A model generated the notes under the pieces. It had not been told where the DNA came from. It saw only the letters and a list, made by a program, of their open reading frames with translations, and searched no databases. Positions 7,387-15,519 of a DNA stretch of 34,537 nt are shown in pieces (position 1 is the stretch's first letter; each line of letters begins with the position of its first letter). The translations under genes were made by a program, and so were the position numbers. The DNA lies in the NCBI GenBank assembly GCA_012729675.1, contig JAAYCR010000086.1:1-34537 (forward strand), given 5' to 3'. This DNA comes from Phycisphaerae bacterium (GTDB lineage: Bacteria > Planctomycetota > Phycisphaerae > Sedimentisphaerales > Anaerohalosphaeraceae).

Positions 7387-9501
7387 ATGTTTAATATACA
7401 TCGCGTAGAAAAAGAAATTGGCGGTAAGACGATTACCCTTGAAACCGGACGCATCGCCCGCCAGGCACACGGCGCGGTCGTCGCCCAGATGGGCCAGACG
7501 ATGGTACTGGCCGCGGCGGTCACCGCTCCGCCCCGCAGTGATGAAGTTGACTATTTTCCGTTAAGTGTCGATTATCGTGAAAAATACAGCGCCGCGGGCA
7601 AGTTCCCCGGCGGCTTTATGAAACGTGAAGGCCGGCCCTCGACCAAAGAAACCCTGACCTGCCGTCTGATCGACCGGCCGCTGCGGCCGCTGTTTCCGGA
7701 CGGGTATTTTCAGGAAGTTCAGATCACGTGCAACGTCATCAGCGCCGATCAGGACAATGACCCGGATATGCTGGCGATGCTGGCCGCCAGTGCGGCGCTG
7801 AGTATCAGCAAGATTCCTTTTCAGGGGCCGCTGGGCGCCTGTCGCCTGAGTCGCGTGGACGGGCAGTTTGTCGCTTTTCCGACTTACAAGGAGCGTGAGC
7901 AGGCCGATTTCAATCTCGTTCTCGGCGGCAAACGTGAGGCGATCAATATGATCGAAGTCGATGCCAAAGAAGTCGGCGAAGATGTCACCGCCGAGGCCGT
8001 CAAGCAGGCGCATGTGTTCGTCAAGCAGACCTGCGACTTGGTCGATGAATTGGCCGCCAAGTGCAGCCCGGTTAAAGAAACGCCGATTTTTGCTCTGGAC
8101 GAAGCGCTCTGCAAGCAGCTTGAAGATGAAACATTCGGGGCGTTTTATGACGCCTATCAGATCAAGGTCAAGGCCGAACGCAACGCGGCGATTCAGGCGA
8201 TTGCAGACCAGGCCACCGAAAAGTACGTGACTGCCGAAACGCCTGCCTGCACCCCGACGCAGCTTAAGCGGATGCTTGAAAATATCCAGTGGAAGGTGAT
8301 GCGAAAAATACTGCTGGAAGGCAAGCGTCCGGACGGTCGCGGGTATGACCAGATTCGTCCGATCGCCTGCGAAGTCGGTATTCTGCCGCGTTCGCACGGC
8401 TCAGCGCTCTTTACACGCGGCGAAACGCAGGCGCTGGTCTCCTGTACGCTCGGCACCGGACGCGATGAACAGATCGTGGACGGCCTGGTCGATGAATTCG
8501 GTCAGGACTTTATGCTGCATTACACCTTCCCGTCGTTTTCGGTCGGCGAGGTGCGTCCGTTCCGCGGCCCCGGCCGACGCGAGATCGGCCACGGCGCACT
8601 GGCCGAAAAGGCGCTCCAACAGCTCAAACCCGCTGAGGCGGACTTCCCTTATACCATCAAGATTGCGTCGGACATCACTGAGTCCAACGGCTCCAGTTCA
8701 ATGGCGTCGGTCTGCGGCGGTTGTTTGGCGATGATGGATGCCGGCGTCCCGATCGCTCGGCCCATCGCGGGCATCTCGGTCGGGCTGGTTACCGAAGGCG
8801 ACCGTTATGAACTGCTGACCGATATCATCGGCGACGAAGACCACTTCGGCGATATGGATTTCAAGGTCGCCGGCACAGCAAAAGGCATCACGGCCATTCA
8901 ACTGGACATCAAGGCGACCGGCCTGCCGCATCAGATTATGGTCGAAGCCCTGGAGCGCGCCCGCAAGGCACGCCTGCAGATTCTCGATACGATGGCCAAG
9001 GCCATCGCCGAGCCGCGTCCGACGCTGAGCGAATATGCCCCGAAGATCATCTCGATCAAGATCGATCCGGAATTCATCGGCAAGATCATCGGCCCGTCCG
9101 GCAAGAACATCCGGGCGATCCAGGAACAAACCAAATCGCTCATCGACATTGAAGAGGACGGCACGGTTTCGATCAGTTGTGTCGGCGGCGACGGCCACCT
9201 CAAGGCGCGCGATATCATCGAAGCGATGACCACGCCGCCCAAGGTCGGACGGATCTATCGCAATGCCAAGGTCGTCTCGGTTAAGGAGTTCGGCGTGTTC
9301 GTCGAGCTGACGCCGGGCGTCGAGGGATTGTGCCATATCAGCGAACTGAGTGACGGGTATGTCAAGAGCGTCGATCAGGTCTGCAAAGCCGGCGATACGA
9401 TTGACGTCAAATTGCTCTTGATCGACGAGCAGGGCCGGTTTAAGCTCAGCCGTAAAGCGGCGCTGGCCGAGATGAAAAATGCCGATCAGGCAAGTTCATA
9501 A
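7387..9501 (+). CDS. pnp: polyribonucleotide nucleotidyltransferase (PNPase)
   Basis: 704 residues. It degrades RNA from the 3' end using phosphate and is part of RNA decay complexes. Domain order is complete: first RNase PH domain (about 10-145), helical linker, second RNase PH domain (about 314-545, with RPDGRGYDQIRPI and GETQALVSCTLGT), KH domain (about 553-612, IGKIIGPSGKNIRAIQ) and S1 domain (about 619-690, VKEFGVFVELTPGVEG). The ATG at 7387 gives the standard MFNIHRVEKEI start; an in-frame upstream start at 7348 would add a non-conserved extension. The ribosome site (AAGAAAG) is weak. The gene ends in a strong terminator. Confidence 0.97.
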   Translation: MFNIHRVEKEIGGKTITLETGRIARQAHGAVVAQMGQTMVLAAAVTAPPRSDEVDYFPLSVDYREKYSAAGKFPGGFMKREGRPSTKETLTCRLIDRPLRPLFPDGYFQEVQITCNVISADQDNDPDMLAMLAASAALSISKIPFQGPLGACRLSRVDGQFVAFPTYKEREQADFNLVLGGKREAINMIEVDAKEVGEDVTAEAVKQAHVFVKQTCDLVDELAAKCSPVKETPIFALDEALCKQLEDETFGAFYDAYQIKVKAERNAAIQAIADQATEKYVTAETPACTPTQLKRMLENIQWKVMRKILLEGKRPDGRGYDQIRPIACEVGILPRSHGSALFTRGETQALVSCTLGTGRDEQIVDGLVDEFGQDFMLHYTFPSFSVGEVRPFRGPGRREIGHGALAEKALQQLKPAEADFPYTIKIASDITESNGSSSMASVCGGCLAMMDAGVPIARPIAGISVGLVTEGDRYELLTDIIGDEDHFGDMDFKVAGTAKGITAIQLDIKATGLPHQIMVEALERARKARLQILDTMAKAIAEPRPTLSEYAPKIISIKIDPEFIGKIIGPSGKNIRAIQEQTKSLIDIEEDGTVSISCVGGDGHLKARDIIEAMTTPPKVGRIYRNAKVVSVKEFGVFVELTPGVEGLCHISELSDGYVKSVDQVCKAGDTIDVKLLLIDEQGRFKLSRKAALAEMKNADQASS

Positions 9502-9510
9502 GTAAAGGAT

Positions 9511-9554
9511 AACGCTGCGGCCGGTTTGTAAGTGCCGGTTCGCAGCGTTTTTAT
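9511..9554 (+). terminator. rho-independent terminator after pnp
   Basis: AACGCTGCG (9511-9519) pairs perfectly with CGCAGCGTT (9541-9549), with an inner CCGG/CCGG pairing and a following T-run. It lies ten bases after the pnp stop. Confidence 0.85.
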
Positions 9555-9671
9555 TGGTCTTCGTCGCAAAGCGCACTGTTTTGCTGACCTCCAATGTAGA
9601 TTTATTGGGGAAAGTGAACAGCTATGTCGCTTCGAACATCGCATCATTCTGAACCGGCAGTGTGAAAAACC

Positions 9672-11033
9672 ATGGTGAAAAAAGAAGCGGTCATCGTGAT
9701 TGCCGTTCCCCAAGCCTCCGAGGCCGAGCGCATCGCGTCGGTCTTTGCCGCACAGGGATTCAGGACGCATACGGCGTCCGGTCGCGACGCGACGATGGAG
9801 CATTTGGAGAACGCGCCCGTCAGCGTTGTGCTCTGCGCTTATACCTTTGAGCGGGACAGCGACGGGCTGGATGTGTTGGCGTCCGTTCGCCGGCAAAATC
9901 CCGGTATTGCCGTGATTATGCTGGCCGACCGGCCGGACCTCACGGCCTGCAAGCGTTCGCTCAAACTGGGGGCGTATGATTTTCTGGCCGAGCCGCTCGA
10001 GAACGATGAGCTTGTGCGTTTGGCGCAGGAACTGCGTCCCGCCGGCGTAGCCAAAGGCATCGAAGATTTTACCTTTCCCGGCGTCTATAGCCGAAGCCCG
10101 GCCATGCAGGGCGTCTATCGCATCCTCCGGCGTGTCGCTCCAACGGATTTGACAGTGCTGATCGAGGGTGAATCGGGTACGGGCAAGGAACTGACCGCCC
10201 GCGCCCTGCACACCAATTCCAAACGAAACAACAAACCTTTCTATCCGCTCAACTGTGCCGGCCTGACCGAGACGCTGCTGGAAAGCGAGCTGTTCGGCCA
10301 CGTCAAAGGCGCCTTTACCGGCGCAACCGCCGACCGCAAGGGGCTGTTCCAGATGGCCGACCGCGGCACGCTCTTTTTGGATGAGATCGGCGATATGCCC
10401 CTGCTGATGCAGGCCAAGCTGCTCCGCGTGCTCGAAGACGGACTGGTCTTGCCTGTCGGCGGCAACACGCCGGTCAAGGTGGACGTTCGCGTCATCAGCG
10501 CCACCAATCACGACCTGGCCAAACTCGTCGAAGAAAAAAAATTCAGGCAGGATTTGTATTTCCGCATCAAAGGGGTCAGCGTGACGCTCCCGCCGCTGCG
10601 CAATCGGCCACAGGATGTGCCGGAACTGTTCGGCTTTTTTCTCAAGGATGCCTGCGAGGAGATCGGCGCCGATATTCATCGGATCACCGAGCCGGCGATG
10701 CGGGCGCTGATGAGCTATGCGTGGCCGGGCAATATCCGCCAACTGCGCCACGTCGTGCGGACGATGGTCGCCCTGTGCGACCGCGACACCATTGACCTGC
10801 GCGACCTGCCGCCGGAGATCGGCCGCATCAAGCAGCTTGAGGCGCCCGTCTCGCAGATGGCGCATCTGAGCACCGCGGGCGTCGAGACGGTCGGCCTGCC
10901 GCTGGAAGAAGTCGAGCGCGAACACATCCGCCGCACGCTGGAGGCCACCGGCCACAACCGTGCTGAAGCCGCCAAACTGCTCCAAATCGGCGAGCGCACC
11001 CTCTACCGCAAGATCAAAGAATACAACCTGTAA
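9672..11033 (+). CDS. NtrC-type sigma-54 activator with a non-phosphorylatable receiver
   Basis: 453 residues in three parts. Residues about 5-120 have the fold pattern of a response-regulator receiver but lack its active residues. The AAA+ domain (about 137-370) is intact: Walker A GESGTGKE (near 165-172), GAFTGA (213-218), Walker [10 protein letters not shown], and [19 protein letters not shown]. The Fis-type helix-turn-helix (about 412-453) is [24 protein letters not shown] shows that it acts on sigma-54 RNA polymerase. No histidine kinase gene is near, and none would be expected to work through this receiver. The gene follows the pnp terminator and is convergent with ogt, two bases apart at their stops. 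Target genes are unknown. Confidence 0.9.
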   Translation: MVKKEAVIVIAVPQASEAERIASVFAAQGFRTHTASGRDATMEHLENAPVSVVLCAYTFERDSDGLDVLASVRRQNPGIAVIMLADRPDLTACKRSLKLGAYDFLAEPLENDELVRLAQELRPAGVAKGIEDFTFPGVYSRSPAMQGVYRILRRVAPTDLTVLIEGESGTGKELTARALHTNSKRNNKPFYPLNCAGLTETLLESELFGHVKGAFTGATADRKGLFQMADRGTLFLDEIGDMPLLMQAKLLRVLEDGLVLPVGGNTPVKVDVRVISATNHDLAKLVEEKKFRQDLYFRIKGVSVTLPPLRNRPQDVPELFGFFLKDACEEIGADIHRITEPAMRALMSYAWPGNIRQLRHVVRTMVALCDRDTIDLRDLPPEIGRIKQLEAPVSQMAHLSTAGVETVGLPLEEVEREHIRRTLEATGHNRAEAAKLLQIGERTLYRKIKEYNL

Positions 11034-11035
11034 AG

Positions 11036-11533
11036 TTACCTCGTTTCCCAATCCAGCAGGCGTTTTTTGGTGTGGATGCCGCCGGGGGCGGAAAAGCCGC
11101 CGAGCGAACCGTCTTTTCGCAGCACCCGATGGCACGGAATGATCAGGGGAAGCGGATTTTTGCCCACGGCGTTGGCGACGGCACGGACGGCGCGCGGTCG
11201 GCTGCTTCGGATTGCCAGATCGGTGTAGTCAGAGGTTTGGCCGTACGGGATGCCGCGAAGGGTCAGCAGGACGGCCAGTTCAAACGGCTCGAAACCGGAT
11301 AAATCGACCGCCACATCGGAAAAATCCACACATTGACCCTCAAAATAGGCGGCTACCCGCTCCTGCGATTGGCCGAAGGTTTTAATCGGCCGGGCGGACT
11401 GGCAACCGTCTTTCAATAAATAGGATACAACGTCTTCCCGGGCATCCAGCGGCAGACACGCGCCCACGAGGCCCTTTTCATTACCGAGCAGGCCGAACCA
11501 ACCCCAGCGCGTTTTGAAAATCGAATAGATCAT
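11036..11533 (-). CDS. ogt: methylated-DNA-protein-cysteine methyltransferase
   Basis: 165 residues. It removes methyl groups from O6-methylguanine in DNA by taking them onto its own cysteine, C134 in the motif IPCHRVLRKDG. The helix-turn-helix region PYGQTSDYTDLA and the arginine-finger segment (RAVRAVANAVGKNP) are present, as is GGFSAPGGIHTKKRLL after the active cysteine. No AdaA domain is attached, so it is a simple Ogt/AGT. Its start overlaps the coaB stop by four bases (ATGA), so it is the last gene of the minus-strand run. Confidence 0.93.
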   Translation of the reverse strand: MIYSIFKTRWGWFGLLGNEKGLVGACLPLDAREDVVSYLLKDGCQSARPIKTFGQSQERVAAYFEGQCVDFSDVAVDLSGFEPFELAVLLTLRGIPYGQTSDYTDLAIRSSRPRAVRAVANAVGKNPLPLIIPCHRVLRKDGSLGGFSAPGGIHTKKRLLDWETR

Positions 11534-12174
11534 TGCGTGTCAAAGAGTTTCTCAAAGTGCCTGAGGAGGGCCGCGGCCGAGCGGGTTTTGGAGAAGTTCT
11601 CAAATGTTTGCCAGTTGTCGTCCCGGGTTTTGATGTGCAGGGTTGAACGTTCCGCACCGATAGCGCCAGGGGGATTGGCGACGACCATATCGAGTTTTTT
11701 TCGGCGAAGTTTCTGCTCGGCATTGGCGAAGATGTCCCGGTCTTCAAGGGCAAAGCCGCAGATGCGCTGGCCGTGTTTTTTGTGCCGCCCGGCCCAGGCG
11801 AGAATGTCGGGAGTGGGCTTAAGATGCAGGACAAGCTCGGTGTTGTGCTTTTTGAGCTTATGCGTGCTGGTCTTTGCGGGGCGATAATCCGAGACGGCGG
11901 CGGTCATCAGCAGGCCGTCGCATCTGTCAAACGCCGCTTTGACGGCCGCGAACATTTCCGCACTCGTCTCCACCGGCACAACCGTCGCCCCGGCAGGCGG
12001 TTTCAGTGCCGTCGGAGCCGTAATGAGCGTGACGCGATGGCCGGCTTTGAGGGCGGCACGGGCCAAGGCATACCCCATCCGCCCGGAGCTGGCATTGCTG
12101 ATAAATCGCACGGGGTCAATATATTCCCGCGTGCCGCCGGCTGTAATCAGGATATTCAATTTCTTCTTATGCAT
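11530..12174 (-). CDS. coaB: phosphopantothenate-cysteine ligase (stand-alone CoaB)
   Basis: 214 residues. It joins cysteine to 4'-phosphopantothenate in coenzyme A synthesis. The family landmarks are ITAGGTREYIDPVRFISN at the N-terminus, the SSGRMGYALA loop, AAVSDYRPA and KLDMVVANP. In most bacteria CoaB is the C-terminal half of the CoaBC fusion. Here it is a separate gene, and its CoaC partner lies 2.4 kb upstream on the same strand beyond an accessory island. The ATG at 12174 has only a weak ribosome site. Confidence 0.93.
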   Translation of the reverse strand: MHKKKLNILITAGGTREYIDPVRFISNASSGRMGYALARAALKAGHRVTLITAPTALKPPAGATVVPVETSAEMFAAVKAAFDRCDGLLMTAAVSDYRPAKTSTHKLKKHNTELVLHLKPTPDILAWAGRHKKHGQRICGFALEDRDIFANAEQKLRRKKLDMVVANPPGAIGAERSTLHIKTRDDNWQTFENFSKTRSAAALLRHFEKLFDTQ

Positions 12175-12214
12175 AAATTATGTATATCTTCTTCGTTTCA
12201 GAGGTCGCTCACGC

Positions 12215-12257
12215 ATGCGATAGTATAGAGAGAAATCCGTATTTTGAAAGAGGTTTC
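12215..12257 (+). repeat. direct repeat, copy 1 (antitoxin upstream region)
   Basis: ATGCGATAGTATAG...GTTTC; matches 13497-13540 except for four substitutions and one 1-base indel. It is the upstream region of the collapsed antitoxin copy. Confidence 0.85.
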
Positions 12258-12284
12258 ATAAAACAACATTTCCCCACTGTAGCT

Positions 12285-12380
12285 ATGGAAGATATGGAAA
12301 TGCTGGTGGACGAGCTTATGACGAAATTGGGGATCAATTCCGAAGGAACAGCCAGCAGATCGCCGCGGCCTGCGCGATGA
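12285..12380 (+). pseudogene. collapsed duplicate of the antitoxin gene
   Basis: After the duplicated upstream region, an ATG at 12285 opens MEDMEML, which matches the middle of the intact antitoxin (MEDMELL). It then jumps to VDELMTKLGINSEG, which matches the antitoxin C-terminus (DDLVKELGIEEGD). Both the N-terminal DNA-binding part and about 20-25 residues between these two blocks are missing, and no toxin gene follows. It is therefore a deletion remnant of a second toxin-antitoxin copy. Its last codons run into the DUF1294 gene on the other strand. Confidence 0.7.
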
Positions 12381-12759
12381 GGATGATATCGAGAATAAAC
12401 TGAAAACTCAGCTTGTTGATTTTGTGCCGAAAGACCAGTTGCCCTGCAATCGCCCCCGGCGTTCCGCCGGCAAGCGACCAAAGATGGAGCGTTCTTTCCG
12501 AGACCCTGAATTTTTGCCGACAGGCCAGCGATTTGTCATATCCATAGACCAAAAAGCTTCCCGCATTGACGGCGGCCAGATAGACCGTCAACGGCCGCGG
12601 AATGCTCTGGCCATAGAGGATATAGCCGCCGATGATCGAGAGCACAAAGCCCCATTGAATAAGGGTGTTAAATACAGTCCAAAGGCGCAGTCGCGGGCGA
12701 TGATTTTTCGTTGTTACAGTGCCTGTTTGCAGAGACGGCTTATTGCGATATCTTTTCAT
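12334..12759 (-). CDS. DUF1294 membrane protein
   Basis: 141 residues with about four hydrophobic segments: two early (TLIQWGFVLSIIGGYILYG and LTVYLAAVNAGSFLVYG), one weak, and one at the C-terminus. The family pattern is clear: YGYDKSLA, then E followed by LHLWSLAGGTPGAIAGQLVFRHK. Function is not established for this family. The gene starts six bases after the stop of the secreted-protein gene upstream on the same strand, so the two are probably co-transcribed. Its 3' end runs into the antitoxin remnant. Confidence 0.8.
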   Translation of the reverse strand: MKRYRNKPSLQTGTVTTKNHRPRLRLWTVFNTLIQWGFVLSIIGGYILYGQSIPRPLTVYLAAVNAGSFLVYGYDKSLACRQKFRVSERTLHLWSLAGGTPGAIAGQLVFRHKINKLSFQFILDIILIAQAAAICWLFLRN

Positions 12760-12765
12760 AACGTG

Positions 12766-13410
12766 CTATGGGGCGGTCGGCTCGTTCAGTTGCATGACGA
12801 TAAATCCGTGCATCGTATCCAGCCCGACGGCCTTGGTGGGTTGATGCGTAAAGACCAGCAGCAGCCTGCTGCGGGGGAAGTACCAGGCCGCGTCGATGGT
12901 GTAATTGAAGAACAGCCCGTGGTCGGAGAATAGCAGCGGAACGGCCTTGACGCTGACGGCGGGGGGATGTTTTGTCGGCGATTTCTGTGCGGCGTAGAAT
13001 GTTTGGGCGTTGCTGCCGCCGTCGTAAACGTGGGCGAAAAATTGTTCGGTCAGCGATGCGTCCGTCGCCGGGGCGCGCACGGTCCAGTCCAGATCGGAAT
13101 GCCCCCATGCGTGGTCGTCAAGCGGTTTGAGTGCCATCACCGGGTCGGTGCGAAAGATATTCTTCAGGTCAGCCGCAAAAGTCCAGTCGTCATAAGTTCG
13201 CAGCATCGACTGCCCGTCGGCAGCGCCTTTGTCTGTCACCGTCACCTGATGCAGCATCGACAGTTCATATTCCCCGCCGATGTCCTGACCGATCCAGATG
13301 ACATCGCCGCTCTTGAACAAAAGCCGATAGGTCTGCTCGCCATTCGTCGAGGCCTTTGCGGTAAAACAGCAGAGGAGCAGAAGAACTACAAACAAGCGTA
13401 TTGTGGCCAT
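12766..13410 (-). CDS. secreted protein of unknown function
   Basis: 214 residues with a clear signal peptide (residues about 1-20, LFVVLLLLCCFTAKAS). The mature part is rich in aromatic and acidic residues and probably mostly beta strands. No enzyme motif or known domain was recognised. The ATG at 13410 is preceded by AAAGG on the minus strand. It lies with the DUF1294 gene inside the island between coaC and coaB, between the two direct-repeat copies of the antitoxin upstream region. Confidence 0.65.
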   Translation of the reverse strand: MATIRLFVVLLLLCCFTAKASTNGEQTYRLLFKSGDVIWIGQDIGGEYELSMLHQVTVTDKGAADGQSMLRTYDDWTFAADLKNIFRTDPVMALKPLDDHAWGHSDLDWTVRAPATDASLTEQFFAHVYDGGSNAQTFYAAQKSPTKHPPAVSVKAVPLLFSDHGLFFNYTIDAAWYFPRSRLLLVFTHQPTKAVGLDTMHGFIVMQLNEPTAP

Positions 13411-13496
13411 AGCTATACCTTTTTTTTGTGCTATTGTTTATAAAAGTTATATATTTTATAAATTTTGCAAATTTCAGTTGAACCTGCCGTTTACTT

Positions 13497-13540
13497 ATGC
13501 GATAGTATAGGCAGAAATCCTAATTTTGAAAGAGAGTTTC
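13497..13540 (+). repeat. direct repeat, copy 2 (active antitoxin upstream region)
   Basis: Matches 12215-12257. It contains TAGTAT, a possible -10 element, and the ribosome-site region AGAGAG just before the antitoxin ATG at 13544. Confidence 0.85.
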
Positions 13541-13543
13541 GCT

Positions 13544-13801
13544 ATGACAACCATTAGTATGTCTGAAATCAGATTAAAATTATCAGATTTAGCCAACCGC
13601 GTCATCTACGGCGGGGAACGGGTGGTGGTCGAAAAGAATCACAAGCCCGCGTTCGCCATTGTGTCTATGGAAGATATGGAATTGCTGGAGCGGCTGGAAG
13701 ATGAAGCCGATATCAAGGCCGCCGAAGAGGCCCTCAAAGAGGGAAAATTTATTCCCTTGGACGATCTTGTGAAGGAATTGGGAATCGAAGAAGGAGATTA
13801 G
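13544..13801 (+). CDS. Phd/YefM-type antitoxin
   Basis: 85 residues. The N-terminal block (ISMSEIRLKLSDLANRVIYGGERVVVEKNHKPAFAIVS) is the DNA-binding fold of the Phd/YefM family. The acidic C-terminal tail (EALKEGKF to the end) would wrap and neutralise the toxin. An upstream TTG at 13526 is in frame, but the ATG at 13544 gives the family's usual start and has AGAGAG before it. The toxin gene follows after seven bases. Such antitoxins usually repress their own promoter, together with the toxin. Confidence 0.88.
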   Translation: MTTISMSEIRLKLSDLANRVIYGGERVVVEKNHKPAFAIVSMEDMELLERLEDEADIKAAEEALKEGKFIPLDDLVKELGIEEGD

Positions 13802-13808
13802 AACAAGG

Positions 13809-14069
13809 ATGTATAAGGTTGAGGTAGGGCACAGGGCATCCAAGTTTATGCACAAACTGGATTCGCCGCTGCAAAGTCTGATTGTTCGGAAACTGCGTGA
13901 ACTGGAACAGGACCCGCGCCCGGCAGGGTATAAACGCGTGCAAGGATATAAAGACTTCTATCGCGTTCGTTGCGTCGATTATCGCATCGTCTATACGATT
14001 CGCGACACTCAACTGTTGGTGCTGGTGATTCAAATCGGCCATCGGCGGGATGTGTATCGGAAGATATAA
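13809..14069 (+). CDS. RelE/ParE-family toxin
   Basis: 86 residues. RelE-superfamily landmarks are present: a YKVEVGHRASKFMHKL N-terminus, then GYKRVQGYKDFYRVRCVDYRIVYTIRD, where the R.R..DYR..Y strand set is typical, and a final IGHRRDVYR. RelE relatives cut mRNA in the ribosome; ParE relatives block gyrase. The basic and aromatic residues near the end (HRRDVYRK) favour the RelE-like nuclease type, but this is not proven. It is paired with the antitoxin immediately upstream. Confidence 0.88.
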   Translation: MYKVEVGHRASKFMHKLDSPLQSLIVRKLRELEQDPRPAGYKRVQGYKDFYRVRCVDYRIVYTIRDTQLLVLVIQIGHRRDVYRKI

Positions 14070-14108
14070 ACAATACAACCCTTAAAAGACGGCAAAAAAT
14101 ACAGAACC

Positions 14109-14519
14109 TCATTTTAATGCTTTGAGTACCGCTGCATTGACAATGCCTTTTTCGCTTTCGAGAAAGCAGAAGAATTTTTTCAGTGCCAAACGGCGATCTG
14201 CTGGTGTGGACGAATCCCACACCTTCCGTTTCCACCACTGATTAAAATTCGTGTTAACCATCCCTCGCGTAATCTCCTCAATGCGCATCACATCGGTATA
14301 TTTGCATAGAAACTCGATAAACATCTCGACAATGCAGGTGTGTTTTCGCGCAGTGCGTAGAGAAAATTTGTTTTCCAGATAACACTCAAATTCCTCTTTT
14401 AACGAAGTCAGCATATCCCGAAAGGGCTGCCGCTGCTGCTCGGCTTCTTTGAGCAGTTTGAAATACTCGTGAATCTTATCGCCGGGAATTACACCTTTGC
14501 CTTGAAACACTTTTGCCAT
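14109..14519 (-). CDS. stand-alone recombinase core-binding-like protein
   Basis: 136 residues, mainly helical. The centre (CYLENKFSLRTARKHTCIVEMFIEFLCKYTDVMRIEEIT, then LALKKFFCFL) looks like the N-terminal SAM-like core-binding domain of tyrosine recombinases. The catalytic domain with its R-H-R-Y residues is absent, and the gene ends cleanly at a TAA. A very strong ribosome site (AAGGAGGT, reading on the minus strand just upstream of 14519) argues that it is translated rather than being debris. It may be a DNA-binding accessory protein; the function is unknown. It lies at the coaC side of the island. Confidence 0.65.
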   Translation of the reverse strand: MAKVFQGKGVIPGDKIHEYFKLLKEAEQQRQPFRDMLTSLKEEFECYLENKFSLRTARKHTCIVEMFIEFLCKYTDVMRIEEITRGMVNTNFNQWWKRKVWDSSTPADRRLALKKFFCFLESEKGIVNAAVLKALK

Positions 14520-14556
14520 AAAGACCTCCTTAACGAAGGTATGAATTGTGAGTGTT

Positions 14557-15132
14557 TTAACAACGACTTTTTATCATTTGGGTGACGGCGTCGAGGATGG
14601 CGGCGGGGTCGGCCATGCGGCCGAGGCCTTCGGTTCCGCAGGCCAGGCGGCCGGCGTCGGGGCCGAGGGTGCGAAACTTCAATTGCTGCCGGATGCGGGT
14701 CAGGTTGCCCTGTACGACGGGGTTGTCCCACATACGGCTGTTCATGGCCGGGGCCAGCAGGACGGGCTTGTTCCACACGACGCACAGGGTTGTGCTGAGC
14801 AGGTCGTCGCACAGGCCGTTTGCGATCTTGGCGAGGATATTGGCGGTGGCGGGGGCGACGACGACCGCATCGGCCCAGTCGGCCAGCTCGATGTGGCCGA
14901 TGTCAAACGCCGACGGGGCGGCCCACATCGACGTATAGACCGGCTGGTGCGTCAGGGCCTGAATGCACACCGGTGTAATCAGCTTGCAGGCGTTCTCGGT
15001 CATAACCGTCCGCACCTGCGCACCGGCGGCGGTCAGCTTGCCGGCCAAGTCCGCTGCCTTATAAGCCGCGATGCCCCCGCTGATCCCCAGCAGGATCTTG
15101 GCATTTTCAAGTTGTGCGTTTGAATCCGTCAT
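14557..15132 (-). CDS. coaC: phosphopantothenoylcysteine decarboxylase (stand-alone CoaC)
   Basis: 191 residues from the ATG at 15132; a TTG two codons earlier is possible. It is a flavoprotein that decarboxylates 4'-phosphopantothenoylcysteine in coenzyme A synthesis. Motifs are GISGGIAAYKAADL at the N-terminus, the catalytic histidine in IGHIELADWAD, PATANILAKIANG, and the substrate-clamp motif PAMNSRMW. The C-terminal cysteine region (GRLACGTEGLGRM) is the usual lid. The gene order gmk-rpoZ-coaC-coaB is conserved in many bacteria; here coaB follows only after a 2.4-kb island. Confidence 0.94.
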   Translation of the reverse strand: MTDSNAQLENAKILLGISGGIAAYKAADLAGKLTAAGAQVRTVMTENACKLITPVCIQALTHQPVYTSMWAAPSAFDIGHIELADWADAVVVAPATANILAKIANGLCDDLLSTTLCVVWNKPVLLAPAMNSRMWDNPVVQGNLTRIRQQLKFRTLGPDAGRLACGTEGLGRMADPAAILDAVTQMIKSRC

Positions 15133-15222
15133 ACGCAATCTTAAGCACCATCGTCATTCCATGCACCCACAAGCTGCGCTTGAAGGTGCCACCCGTCATA
15201 TAAAACAGCACGCCGAAGGCGT

Positions 15223-15262
15223 TCCTTACTTTTGACTTTTTCCTTTTAACTTTTAACTTTTC
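15223..15262 (-). repeat. heptanucleotide array, GTTAAAA type
   Basis: Read on the minus strand, directly after the rpoZ TGA: GTTAAAA, GTTAAAA, GGAAAAA, GTCAAAA, GTAAGGA in strict 7-base phase (15257 down to 15223), with a partial GAAAA unit that overlaps the stop codon. Confidence 0.7.
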
Positions 15263-15503
15263 AAAACGGGTCGGCTTTAATCTTTTCTTTCTTGGGTGTC
15301 TGCGCGGCCGCCTCTTCCAGCACGATCTTGCCCTGACGGATTTCTTCGACGACGATCTCCATCGAGGTCATCCCTTCGGTGTCCTCAATCAGCGGGCGGC
15401 CGCCTTCCATAAGCTCAATCATCCGTTTTTGAATCAGCGCCGAAAGCTTAAACCGGCCGCCGATTTTGTTCAAAATTGTTGTGTCTTTCAATTCTTCAAT
15501 CAT
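15261..15503 (-). CDS. rpoZ: RNA polymerase omega subunit
   Basis: 80 residues. Omega helps assembly of the beta' subunit of RNA polymerase. The start MIEELKDTTILNKIGGRFKLSALIQKRM and later EIVVEEIRQGKIVLEE match the RpoZ pattern, although the charged stretch between them differs from the proteobacterial form. It sits between gmk and coaC, the usual place in bacterial genomes, which strengthens the call. GAGGTC lies just before the ATG. Confidence 0.9.
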   Translation of the reverse strand: MIEELKDTTILNKIGGRFKLSALIQKRMIELMEGGRPLIEDTEGMTSMEIVVEEIRQGKIVLEEAAAQTPKKEKIKADPF

Positions 15504-15519
15504 TTTGACCTCTGACTCG

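Noticed and set aside
9486-11135. 549-codon open frame on the minus strand
   Set aside because: It lies antisense to the sigma-54 activator, has arginine/glutamine-rich low-information sequence and no domain; it is a by-product of GC-rich codon use.
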